53,310 nucleotides of DNA from Corynebacterium jeikeium. Its GTDB lineage: Bacteria > Actinomycetota > Actinomycetes > Mycobacteriales > Mycobacteriaceae. The stretch spans positions 1 through 53,310 of the forward strand of contig NZ_JFCQ01000008.1 of NCBI RefSeq assembly GCF_000738265.1, given 5' to 3'. Under the pieces are notes generated by a model. That model was not told where the DNA came from. It did no database searches and saw only the letters and a program-made list of their open reading frames with translations. Position numbers and translations under genes: made by a program. Shown here piece after piece: positions 14,836 to 22,992 of this stretch. Positions within the stretch are counted from its first letter, which is position 1. Each line of letters opens with the position of its first letter.

Positions 14836-16503
14836 CTAAGATGTTGCTAAGCTCGCCCTAAACGTGGTGACAGTTTTTCCAACGGTGTCAGCAAGTTGCC
14901 GCTTCTCCAGTTCCACGCTCGTTCCTCGGATATGCGCGGTGTATCCGTCTGGGATCTGTTTCAGCACTTCTGCCGCTTCACGCGCCGGGAAGTCTCCCGC
15001 GTAGTCACCGTTCAGCAGCTCTAGATCGAGCTGAATATCAATGTCCGGTGTATCACCTCGTTTACGGTCTGGTCTGTTGCGGTACTCGATTCTCACCCCA
15101 GACTCTTTGAGAAAACGGTTCTTGGCTGGCACGTCCAGCCCTCGCCACCAGTGATTAAACGTCTCTCCCGAACTTTCCCAGCGCCATCCAGGACCAATCG
15201 TGGCCCTGCTCTTTAGGTTCTCCAGACTCTCCGAAACAGCTGTGATGTTCTCTTGCAGTAGTTCGTAGGCCGTGCTGCCCGGTGTGTACGGTGGCCTGCC
15301 CAGCTGGAGGATCAGATCCTCTAGGCGCAGCTCTAGCTCTGCCTGCTCGTCAGCGGTGTTCTCCCCAGGCTCCACACGCGCGTGCGCCGCATAGCCCCCG
15401 CCATAAGCCCTTGCAGGTAGTTCTCGAACGTGGTGTTAATCCACTCGTATTCAACGGTGGCCACCGGGTTATCGCATTTTCTGTTGCGCTTTTGGAGTGA
15501 GCTGCACCTGTAACGGTGCCGTCTGCCGTCGTACTGGGCCAGCTTGTAGGCCGGTTCACCGCAGTACCCGCAGTACAGTACCCCGGTAAGCAGGGATAAA
15601 GCTTCACGCGGGTTTGTCACGGCGAGGGATCTATCCTCGATTAGCTTTTGGACTTTGCTGTACGTCTCTGCGCTGATAACTGGCTCTGCACGCACGATAG
15701 GGTTGCCCGATTCGTCGCGCAGCATGTAGCGCTCCCCGTACTGCTTTTTGCCGATCTTGAGCACGGGCCTGCCGCGCTTGTTAAGGATAGGGTCTGATAC
15801 CTCGATCTGGCCTAGCAGCGTGGAGGATTGCAGTGCTCTGTAGATGTGTACACCGTGCCACTTTCCGCCCCGTGGCTTTTGGCCAATCGCTATCCGGTGC
15901 TGGTCTAGCGCGCTGGGCACCCCGCGCTCGTTGAGATCCCGTGCGATGGCGTTAGGTGATTTGCTAGCGAACAGATCCGCGGTAATCTCGTGGACTAATT
16001 TTACCTGCTCCGGCTCTGGTACAAGGACTTTTGAGCCGTCCTCTGCCCTGGCGGCTTCGTAATTTTCAATCCACTGAGCAGTCAGCGGTTCGGAGCGTTC
16101 TTCCAACCGAGTGATGGCATCGCGAACCTGAAGTGCGATGTCGCCGTCTGGCATGGCCGAGAAACGAAGGTTCCATTCCGAATTGCTAATCAGTGCACTG
16201 CGCGTGAGATTGGAGCTGCCGATAATGGCAGTCTTGCCATCGGCGTGCTCGAAGACATACCCCTTACTGTGAAAGGCATCGACCGAATCATTAAGAACTC
16301 TCACCTCGACATTTGTGAGCTGCAGTAGTTCTTTAAAGACTGCAGGTGCGTTGAACTGCAAGTAGGTCGAGGTGATGATTCGGCCACGACCTTCGAAATC
16401 TGAAAGATCTTGCTTTAGTAGCGCCAAAGCAGAAGAGGTGACGAAAGCGATTTAGGTACCCGAAGGCCGTATCTAGCCCCACGCCGGTGCTGAAAACCGA
16501 CAT
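14836..16503 (-). pseudogene. Chimeric pseudogene: 5' of a PLD-type nuclease/helicase fused to 3' of a large serine integrase
   Basis: Read from 16503 downward, translation begins MSVFSTGVGLDTAFGYLN. It must then change frame near 16460 to give IAFVTSSALALLKQDLSDFEG and SKGYVFEHADGKTAIIGSSN, a PLD-like domain (H-x-K followed by GSSNLT) of the kind found at the N-terminus of DUF3427 helicases. Around codon YEAARAE it becomes a large serine integrase: recombinase domain (NAIARDLNERGVPSALDQ), then zinc ribbon YCGYCGE...YRCSS...CDNP. Near 15370 a two-base TG duplication shifts the frame into the coiled-coil and C-terminal part (to 14836). The integrase catalytic domain and the helicase motor are both absent. 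Two frameshifts plus the fusion mean it is non-functional. Confidence 0.8.
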
Positions 16504-16517
16504 ATAGTCACATCCCC

Positions 16518-16922
16518 TCAGCTTGGCTTTAAGCCGAGCTGGTGAACGATCTTCTGGACGGCAGGAATGTCAGCTGGCGCCCAATCCAGGTCGAGGAGAT
16601 GATCGACCGCTACCCACCGAATCTCCTTGTGCTCCGTGATCTGTGGATCAGCACCATTTAGAGTGCAAAAGTAGGTACTGAGGATAACGGTTCCAAAGTC
16701 GTAGTCATGCTCTGTCGTTTCGACGTGCTCTCCTACGACTGCATCGCAGAGCAGTTCTTCCTCAAGTTCTCTTCGCAGTGCTTCGACTCGGGTTTCGTTC
16801 TGCTCAATTTTTCCGCCAGGAGATTCCCACATAAGGGGAAGCGACATCGACGCGCTGCGTTGGGCTGCCAGAATCTTGTCATCGCGAACCAAAACGGCTC
16901 CGACTACATTGATTCTCTTCAA
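16518..16922 (-). CDS. MutT/NudG-like (deoxy)nucleoside triphosphate pyrophosphohydrolase
   Basis: 134 residues. The Nudix box is GGKIEQNETRVEALRRELEE, and WESPGGKIE with QRSASMSLPLMWE before it is typical of the MutT/CTP-pyrophosphohydrolase group, about 130 residues long. The start TTG at 16922 is set by GGGAGGT six bases upstream; longer frames to 17003 have no ribosome binding site. Its stop is 14 bases before the start of the PLD/helicase relic on the same strand, so the two formed an operon before the latter broke. It sanitises oxidised or non-canonical NTPs if it behaves like the family. It is divergent from the sirtuin gene. Confidence 0.85.
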   Translation of the reverse strand: MKRINVVGAVLVRDDKILAAQRSASMSLPLMWESPGGKIEQNETRVEALRRELEEELLCDAVVGEHVETTEHDYDFGTVILSTYFCTLNGADPQITEHKEIRWVAVDHLLDLDWAPADIPAVQKIVHQLGLKPS

Positions 16923-17023
16923 TTCATGACCTCCCGAACTGCATATTTTCCGTAGCCTATCAGGCATTCTAATTCCCTGCCGCTCCGGAGTTCTCAGTCT
17001 CACTATCCCGCTAGCCTGGAGGC

Positions 17024-17854
17024 ATGGTCACAGTGATTGCCAGCCCAGAATCCACCGTCGGCAGAATCCATCCATTGCAAAAAGAGGATCTCCCGGAAGA
17101 CCTCGTTGCGGTAGTCCGCGCAGCGAAATATGTAGAAGTGTTCACCGGTGCGGGCATGTCCGCCGACTCTGGGCTGGATACCTTCCGTGATGCGCTGACC
17201 GGCATTTGGTCGCATGTTGACCCACAGGCAATGGCTAGTTTGGGTTCCTGGGCAAAGGATCCCGAGCCCATGCTTGCCTGGTACCTCTGGCGGGCGGTGT
17301 TGTGCCGCCGCGCCGACGCAAATGCGGGGCACCGAGCGATAGGTCAGTGGGCAGAACGAGGGGGCGTCACCGTACACGTAACTACCCAGAACATCGATGA
17401 CCTGCACGAGCGTGGCGGCAGCAAAAATGTGGCGCACTTACATGGGAGCCTGTTTCGCTATCGCTGCAGCATTTGTAGCAAACCCGCGCGGATGCCGGAG
17501 CTGCCCACAGAACAGATTGAGCGAGCAACACCCCCGACGTGCACGCTGTGCAGGAATCCTGTGCGCCCAGGCGTGGTGTGGTTCGGCGAGCCACTACCGC
17601 ACCGGGAATGGGAAGCCGCGGAAGAGGCCATGCGGATGGCGGATTTGGTGGTGATTATCGGAACGTCCGGAGTGGTGTGGCCGGCTGCGGGGCTCCCCAG
17701 TATTGCGGCTCAGCGTGGCACCCCAATAGTGGAGATCTCTCCTGCGCGCACCGACCTGACGGATATGTGTACGTGGTCGCTGCGCACTACCGCGGCGAAT
17801 GGGGCACCTTTGCTGGCGCAGGCAGCCGGCGAAGCTAGAGGATCTGGCGACTAG
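17024..17854 (+). CDS. Sirtuin, NAD-dependent protein deacylase (SIR2/CobB family)
   Basis: 276 residues. NAD-binding TGAGMSADSGLDTFRD is at 41-56 and TTQNIDDLHERGG at 120-132. The catalytic base is His140 in HLHGSLF. Four zinc Cys residues are at 148, 151, 173 and 176. PGVVWFGEPLP and IIGTSGVV complete the fold. Tyr87 and Arg90 (WYLWRA) fit the Tyr-x-x-Arg acyl-pocket motif of class III (CobB/SIRT5-like) enzymes, predicting desuccinylase or demalonylase as well as deacetylase activity. The start ATG at 17024 has both GGAGG and TAGCCT (17012-17017) close upstream. It is a housekeeping-type single-domain sirtuin, with no fused effector or sensor domain. Confidence 0.9.
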   Translation: MVTVIASPESTVGRIHPLQKEDLPEDLVAVVRAAKYVEVFTGAGMSADSGLDTFRDALTGIWSHVDPQAMASLGSWAKDPEPMLAWYLWRAVLCRRADANAGHRAIGQWAERGGVTVHVTTQNIDDLHERGGSKNVAHLHGSLFRYRCSICSKPARMPELPTEQIERATPPTCTLCRNPVRPGVVWFGEPLPHREWEAAEEAMRMADLVVIIGTSGVVWPAAGLPSIAAQRGTPIVEISPARTDLTDMCTWSLRTTAANGAPLLAQAAGEARGSGD

Positions 17855-17879
17855 CCCCGCTAATCCTCAGCTAGTTCAG

Positions 17880-20318
17880 CTAGTTCTGCTGGTTCTGCGG
17901 GTTCGGGGGCGCGGGCTGATTCTTCTTGGGCATCAGCCCGACGTTCATCGGCGGGATCTTGTGGTTCGGATCGAACATCTGCGCCTCTAGCTCCGGAGCC
18001 AGAGTCTCCGCGAAGATGTTGTTGAAGTGGTGCGCATCGCGGTAGACCGCCATGTTGCCGATGATGGACGGGCACCAGTCCTCGCGGCACACCGCCGCGG
18101 TCAGATCCAGGAGGGTCACGTCCATGCCCTTGTAAGCATCGATAGAAGGATCCTCAGGCAGCAGGGAATCCCAAATGCTCTGGCCACACTCGGCGTTGAT
18201 GGCCAGCACCTCATCGAAGTTCGGGCGACCGGGGTTAGCCAGGCCAGGGAAACCATCGTCTTCCGCAGCTTCGCCCTGCTTACCTTCCATCATCTCCGCC
18301 ACGCAGGTGCGCATGTCACGCGGTGCCCCGTTGGCGTTGGTCTGCCACGGGTTATCGCGCATCAGCCAGCTGTGGATGCCCTGGTCGGTAAAGCTCTGGA
18401 CCAGATCCTTGTACTCCTGCGGCACCTGCTCCGGGCCCGCGCCACCGATCGTGGACGGTCGGGTGCCGGTCATGAAGATGCCCTCTGTCGGCGGGTGCTC
18501 CTTGATGTACTCCACGACCTTCTTCGACCAGCTGATGCAGGTGGGGTAGGGATCGCCGTTGACGCGCGGGATGTTGGCATTCACCGGGCAGCCCATCTTC
18601 AGGATCGGGATCATCTTCACGTGCCGGTTGCGGCCCACGATGTCCAGCGCCGGAATGTAGTGCTCGGAGTGCGAACCGCCGATGACGTACAGGGTCTTGT
18701 CAGAGTGGATGTCGCCGTAGGCGCATTCCTCGTCGGAACGGTTGTAGTTCTTCTTCAGAATCAGCGCATCGCTATCGAAGCCGATCTGGCAGCCATCCGG
18801 CTGGGTCTGCGGCAGCAGCGAATGGAAGTCCTCCAATGGTGGCACCAGCGGCATGTTCTCCGGCACGGGAGCGTTGTTTAGGAAGCTTGCCGCGCCGGGG
18901 TAGATTGACCGATCGGCCGCCAGATCCCACAGCTGTTCGCTGTTCACGTCCTCGCGGTGCTGGAGGTACTTCGGGGAAACCACCACTGCGCCGGCGATCA
19001 CGATAACCAGCACGGCGTAAATGGCCTTAGGCCAGGCGGAGAGAGACTTTGCCCAGTAACGGGGGCTCAGCAGCACCCAGTTACGCTCCGGTTTCTTGCC
19101 CTGGCGCAGCGGGCGCTCGATCAGGATGTTGGACAGCCAAGCCAGCACCACGCTGCCCCCGATCACAGCTGCGCCCAGCGCCGGGGTGACCTTGGGGACG
19201 TTGAAGTAGTAGACGCACAGCACCAGGATGGGCCAGTGCCAGACATACAGCGCGTAGCTGATGCGGCCCAAGAACTGGAACGGACGGGTCAGTAGCATCC
19301 GGGTAACACCGACGGGCTCACCGGAGTGGCCGGCAACAACTACCAGCAGAGCGCCGACCAGCGGCACCAGCGTCCACGGACCCGGGAACTGGGAAGAACC
19401 ATCCAGGAAGATGCCGGTACCGATGATCATGGCCAGACCCACGATGCCCATGATCGTGCGCGTCCAGCGGCCGAGGGGACGCAGCACAGGGTTGCCGTTG
19501 GCATCTCGGCGCAGCAGCAACATGCCCAGCAGACCACCCAGGCCGATCTCCCAGAAGCGGCTCAGGGTGGAGTAGTAGTTGATGGTCTGGTCTTCTATGT
19601 GGAAGTACGTGGCGTAGGCGAAGGAAAGTACCGTGGCGGCGGTAAGCACAACAAGCAGTACTTGGCGGGCGTACTTGCGGAAGATCAGGGCAATCAGAGT
19701 GATAACCAGTAGCGATCCGGCGTAAATCTGCAGCTGGGCAGACATGGACCACAGGTGCTGGAACGGGCTGACCGTGGTCTTCACGGACGTGTACTCGCGG
19801 CCGGTGTATGCCAACTGCCAGTTGATGTAGTAGCCCAGGGCGGCCACTGCATCCTTCGCCATCTGCACATGCACGAGGCGGTTCATCAGTAGCAAGGAGG
19901 CCGCAAGCACGCTAGCGACCACCACCGCGAGCAGCGGGAAAAGGCGCCGGATGATGCGGAACAGGGACTGCGGGAACGTCAACCCCTTCGGGTTCTGCGC
20001 ATTTCGCAGCTGGCTGCCAAAGAAGAAGATGCCGCCGAGCAGCAGGAACACGTCCACGCCCGAGCTGACTTTGCCGACGAAGACGTGGAAGACCACGACC
20101 AGGCCGATAGCCAGGCCGCGCAGCCCCTCAATGTCGTAGCGCATGCTGGAGGAGCGCACGCCGGACTTACCGGAAGAGCCAACCTTCTTGGCGGTGCTTT
20201 GCGCAGCGCCGGTGGATTCCGTTGATTGTTTCGCCGTTGATTGTTTCGCCTGAGTAGCGTCCGACTGCTCCGTTGTATGGTGCGAGTTCTCGTCCGCCGT
20301 AGAGTTTCCCTGTGCCAT
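17880..20318 (-). CDS. Membrane acyltransferase 3 with C-terminal SGNH domain (OafA-like)
   Basis: 812 residues. Residues 1-58 are a Ser/Thr/Gln/Lys-rich cytoplasmic tail. The AT3 domain starts RYDIEGLRGLAIGLVVVFHV with Arg67 and His78 of the conserved R-x10-H motif, and about ten or eleven membrane segments run to roughly residue 455. A periplasmic SGNH hydrolase-like domain has GGSHSEH near residue 548 and the DxxH element in YRDAHHFNN near the C-terminus. Known: AT3-SGNH proteins transfer acetyl or other acyl groups to envelope polysaccharides or peptidoglycan. The acceptor here is unknown; arabinogalactan, lipoglycan or peptidoglycan are candidates in this lineage. The C-terminal tail is Pro/Gln/Asn-rich. 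Confidence 0.88.
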   Translation of the reverse strand: MAQGNSTADENSHHTTEQSDATQAKQSTAKQSTESTGAAQSTAKKVGSSGKSGVRSSSMRYDIEGLRGLAIGLVVVFHVFVGKVSSGVDVFLLLGGIFFFGSQLRNAQNPKGLTFPQSLFRIIRRLFPLLAVVVASVLAASLLLMNRLVHVQMAKDAVAALGYYINWQLAYTGREYTSVKTTVSPFQHLWSMSAQLQIYAGSLLVITLIALIFRKYARQVLLVVLTAATVLSFAYATYFHIEDQTINYYSTLSRFWEIGLGGLLGMLLLRRDANGNPVLRPLGRWTRTIMGIVGLAMIIGTGIFLDGSSQFPGPWTLVPLVGALLVVVAGHSGEPVGVTRMLLTRPFQFLGRISYALYVWHWPILVLCVYYFNVPKVTPALGAAVIGGSVVLAWLSNILIERPLRQGKKPERNWVLLSPRYWAKSLSAWPKAIYAVLVIVIAGAVVVSPKYLQHREDVNSEQLWDLAADRSIYPGAASFLNNAPVPENMPLVPPLEDFHSLLPQTQPDGCQIGFDSDALILKKNYNRSDEECAYGDIHSDKTLYVIGGSHSEHYIPALDIVGRNRHVKMIPILKMGCPVNANIPRVNGDPYPTCISWSKKVVEYIKEHPPTEGIFMTGTRPSTIGGAGPEQVPQEYKDLVQSFTDQGIHSWLMRDNPWQTNANGAPRDMRTCVAEMMEGKQGEAAEDDGFPGLANPGRPNFDEVLAINAECGQSIWDSLLPEDPSIDAYKGMDVTLLDLTAAVCREDWCPSIIGNMAVYRDAHHFNNIFAETLAPELEAQMFDPNHKIPPMNVGLMPKKNQPAPPNPQNQQN

Positions 20319-20441
20319 AACTTGAATCAGTCTATTGACCAGCGGGAAAAATATCGAAACGACTCACCCGTCAGTGCTCAAAGTGCATGGGGCTGCAACT
20401 TTTGGCGCCACCTGTTTGCGCCGTGGAACCGCACCACCGAG

Positions 20442-20853
20442 CTACTCGAAATACACATCCTCCAAGGACAGTGCCTCCGCTGCGCTGGCCTGCTTACGGG
20501 CTGTTTCCACGTAGCGCGCTGCATGGGCGATGAATCCCTGCCGCTCCTCCTCAGTCAGCTCGCGCCGTACCTTCGCGGGCAACCCGGCGGCCAAGCTGCC
20601 AGCTGGAATCTTCTGGCCTTCCAGCACCACCGCGCCCGCGGCGACGAGGCTACCGCCGCCGATCACGGACCCGGACAGCAGCGCCGACTGCATGCCGATC
20701 AACGTCCCCGCGCAGCACGCACCCGTAGAACACCGAGGAATCCGCCCCGATCTCTACATCTCCAATGATCGTCACACCGGGGGAGATCATCGCGCTGCGG
20801 TGGATCCTCGGCGCCTTGCCCTGAAACGGAAGGATGAGCGGTGCTGCATTCAT
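20442..20853 (-). pseudogene. Gamma-carbonic-anhydrase-like (left-handed beta-helix) protein with internal out-of-frame deletion
   Basis: From ATG 20853 the frame encodes the helix start (HRSAMISPGVTIIGDVEIG, SSVFYGCVLRGDV) and then loses similarity. The C-terminal part (IGMQSALLSGSVIGGGSLVAAG, shown here as IGMQSALLSG and GGGSLVAAGAVV, then PAGSLAAGLPAKVRREL) resumes in another frame from about 20702. The coils between, which hold the metal-binding His residues and comprise some 45-50 residues, are missing. The junction sits in GGGGACGTTGATCGG, suggesting a deletion. The remaining protein cannot bind the metal, so it is called a pseudogene. TAGCAT (20861-20866) lies 7 bases before the ATG. 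Confidence 0.8.
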
Positions 20854-20942
20854 GTTCTCTATGCTAACTATTTTTGGACGCCCCCACGCCCCCTTTCCCC
20901 GAATGGTTCACGCAACACTGCAGGATCGGTAGCGTTGGCGTC

Positions 20943-21476
20943 ATGAGTAAGAACACCACGAACGACGACCAGCCAGTAACGATCCTGGTCGTCCACCACA
21001 GCCCCACAGAGAAGGCCCAAAAGCTGGCGGACACAGTCCTCGCCGCAGCGCGCGCCGCAGCCGAGGAAGTGAATGCCGAGATGGGGGAGGCCGGGGATGG
21101 CGGCGGCCAGCCAGCCGTGCAGGTCCTGGAGCGGCAGGCATTGGATCCCGATGTCGACGAGCTGCGCGGCGCCAGCGCGGTGATCCTGGGAACTACTGCC
21201 AACTTCGGCTACATTTCCGGCGCCCTCAAGCACTACTTCGACACGGTGTACGTGCCGGTCCTAGAGGACATGAAAAACACCCCGGCCAGCTGGTGGATCC
21301 GGGGTGGATATGACACGACAGGTGCGGAGAAAGCCATGCGCTCCATCCTCACCGGGTTGGAATGGCAGACGGTCGCCGAACCCGTCGAGTTCACGGGAGA
21401 TATTGAGCCCCACCTGGCGGAGCTAGAGGTGATGGCGCAGGCGGTAGTAGGTCAGGCTGTGGCGTCGATAATTTAA
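20943..21476 (+). CDS. Flavodoxin-like / NAD(P)H:FMN-type protein
   Basis: 177 residues. VTILVVHHSPTEKAQKLADTV matches the phosphate-binding loop region of flavodoxin-fold proteins. GTTANFGYISGALKHYFDTVY (split: GTTANFGYIS and ALKHYFDTVY) matches the second FMN loop of the WrbA/NADPH-dependent FMN reductase clan. No partner is adjacent, so the electron donor or acceptor is unknown. The start ATG at 20943 was chosen because TAGCGT (20930-20935) lies 7 bases upstream (leaderless); the longer frame to 20874 overlaps the divergent pseudogene start. Confidence 0.8.
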   Translation: MSKNTTNDDQPVTILVVHHSPTEKAQKLADTVLAAARAAAEEVNAEMGEAGDGGGQPAVQVLERQALDPDVDELRGASAVILGTTANFGYISGALKHYFDTVYVPVLEDMKNTPASWWIRGGYDTTGAEKAMRSILTGLEWQTVAEPVEFTGDIEPHLAELEVMAQAVVGQAVASII

Positions 21477-21482
21477 GGCGCT

Positions 21483-21836
21483 TTAGCGCTGGTCGGACAG
21501 CGCGTAAGCAGCACCGGCGACGGCCGCAGTGACCGAAAGAACCGCAGGCCAAGCACCAATCTGCTTAGCCAACGGGTGGGACAGGCCGAACGCCGCGATG
21601 TAGCCGGTGGTCAGCCCCGCAGCTACCCCGGCGCCGGCCTTGGCATTCCAGGAACGGGCGGCATAGCCCCCGGCAGCAGCGAGGATAACGCCGCCGAGTG
21701 GCCGGATGCCGGTCTCCCGCGCAGTCAACCAACCACCGATAAGACCGGTAGAAACAACCGCGGCGGTGCTGACCTCCTTCGCAGGCTTCACAGTGGTGGT
21801 GGGCTTGAGCTGATCCAGCTTCGTTTTCTTAGACAT
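21483..21836 (-). CDS. Hypothetical small membrane protein
   Basis: 117 residues. A basic N-terminus (MSKKTKLDQLKPTTTVKPAK) is followed by three hydrophobic Gly/Ala-rich segments at about 22-38, 45-62 and 75-112. No motif was recognised. TAGGGT (21843-21848) lies 6 bases before the ATG, so it is likely leaderless. It is convergent with the flavodoxin-like gene, with only 6 bases between the stops. Confidence 0.65.
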   Translation of the reverse strand: MSKKTKLDQLKPTTTVKPAKEVSTAAVVSTGLIGGWLTARETGIRPLGGVILAAAGGYAARSWNAKAGAGVAAGLTTGYIAAFGLSHPLAKQIGAWPAVLSVTAAVAGAAYALSDQR

Positions 21837-21873
21837 GCCCCCACCCTACGCGCGCGACGAGACCTAGACTTCG

Positions 21874-21892
21874 TATAATCGACAAAACGATG
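21874..21892 (+). promoter_or_regulatory. Promoter of the nitronate monooxygenase-like gene
   Basis: TATAAT at 21874-21879 is a consensus -10, followed by a dyad ATCG-ACAAAA-CGAT (21878-21891). The arrangement TATAATCG....AAACGAT is shared with the metB promoter (7662-7679). No clear -35 was identified. Confidence 0.5.
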
Positions 21893-21943
21893 ACTAGGGT
21901 GGCAAGTAGTTCAAGGTACAACGATCATGAGGAGGAACATTCC

Positions 21944-22915
21944 ATGGTTGATCGGATCGATACCCGGCTAACCGAGCTGTGGGGAATCGATAAGCCAATC
22001 ATCGGCGCACCAATGGCCGGGCGCTCCGACGGCGAGCTGGCTGCAGCGGTGAGCCGCGCCGGTGGCCTGGGCATGTTCGGCGCCGGTGCGGGTACTGCGC
22101 CGGAGTGGATCCTCGAGAATGCGCGCATTGCGGCGGAAGCTGGCCCCTATGGCATCGGCCTGATGGTGTGGGCGCTGGAGGACAACCCCGCGCAGTTCGA
22201 CGCAGTGCTGGAAGCCCGCCCCACCGTGGTGAGCTTGGGGTTCGGGGATCCCGCGCCCTATGTGGATCGGGCGCACGAGGCCGGAATTTCCGTTGTCGCG
22301 CCGATCAATACCATGGCTCAGCTGCGCCAAGCGCTGGCCGCGGGCGTGGACGCAGTGTGCGTGCAGGGAACCGATGCCGGCGGCCACACCGGTCGCATCG
22401 GCACCCTGCCGCTGCTGCAGATCGTGACGGAGTACATGCAGCTTCACGCGCCGGGCGTGCCGATCGCTGTCGCCGGAGGTATCGCTACGGGACGGGGCGT
22501 GGCCTCCGTGCTGGTAGCTGGTGCGGACGCAGCCTGGGTGGGCACTGCGCTGCTGGCTTCGCCTGAAGCTGCGGGGTCAGAGGAGCTCCGGCACGCCGCG
22601 ATCAAGGCCACGGCCAGCAAGGCCGTGTTGACGGACATTTACGACCGCGCCGAGAAGCAAAAGTGGGATACCGAACAGTGGCCAACCCGCACTGTGCGCA
22701 ACGCATTTGTGGATACGTACGGACCATTGTCCGACGCTGGTGAGGTAAGTGATGAGGAACTGATCGCCGCCCGCGCTGCGGGAGGCGACTTCGCCGACGA
22801 ACTGAAGCTGCACGCGGGGCAAGGCGTTGAGCTGCTGCGGGCAGAGGTTCCGGCGGGGGATGTCGTGCAGAAGATGTACGACGAAGCGCTGTGTTGCCTA
22901 CGGCGCTTCGCTTAG
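21944..22915 (+). CDS. Nitronate monooxygenase-like FMN protein (2-nitropropane dioxygenase family)
   Basis: 323 residues, TIM-barrel. PIIGAPMAGRSDGELAAAVS near the N-terminus, VVSLGFGDPAPYVDRAHEAG, AVCVQGTDAGGHTGR (the FMN-phosphate and catalytic His region) and VPIAVAGGIATGRGVASVL are the family motifs. It oxidises nitroalkanes or nitronates, or acts as a related FMN-dependent oxidoreductase. The start ATG at 21944 follows GGAGGAA; the longer frame to 21890 begins near the transcription start and was rejected. It is monocistronic, convergent with the esterase. Confidence 0.88.
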   Translation: MVDRIDTRLTELWGIDKPIIGAPMAGRSDGELAAAVSRAGGLGMFGAGAGTAPEWILENARIAAEAGPYGIGLMVWALEDNPAQFDAVLEARPTVVSLGFGDPAPYVDRAHEAGISVVAPINTMAQLRQALAAGVDAVCVQGTDAGGHTGRIGTLPLLQIVTEYMQLHAPGVPIAVAGGIATGRGVASVLVAGADAAWVGTALLASPEAAGSEELRHAAIKATASKAVLTDIYDRAEKQKWDTEQWPTRTVRNAFVDTYGPLSDAGEVSDEELIAARAAGGDFADELKLHAGQGVELLRAEVPAGDVVQKMYDEALCCLRRFA

Positions 22916-22932
22916 GTTTCCCCAGGTGTACT

Positions 22933-22960
22933 AGTCGCTAGCTGTTTGGGGCTAGCGACT
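22933..22960. terminator. Hairpin between convergent genes
   Basis: AGTCGCTAGC (22933-22942) and GCTAGCGACT (22951-22960) form a perfect 10-base stem with an 8-base loop shortly after the nitronate monooxygenase stop. Its right arm is also the first unit of the tandem repeat that follows. Confidence 0.6.
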
Positions 22961-22992
22961 CGAGGCTAGCGACTCGAGGCTCGCGACTAGAG
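22951..22992. repeat. 14-base tandem repeat, 3 units, at a gene end
   Basis: GCTAGCGACTCGAG occurs at 22951-22964 and 22965-22978; GCTCGCGACTAGAG at 22979-22992 is a diverged third unit that contains the stop codon (minus strand, 22987-22989) of the esterase gene. Confidence 0.85.

Noticed and set aside
15333..16427. The 364-residue PLD-recombinase frame as a functional fusion protein
   Set aside because: It starts at an internal TTG after a frameshift, lacks the integrase catalytic domain, and its C-terminal part is in another frame after a two-base duplication.
17024..17854. SIR2-type phage-defence effector
   Set aside because: It is a complete stand-alone sirtuin with zinc Cys residues and catalytic His, with no partner domain or defence neighbour that is intact.
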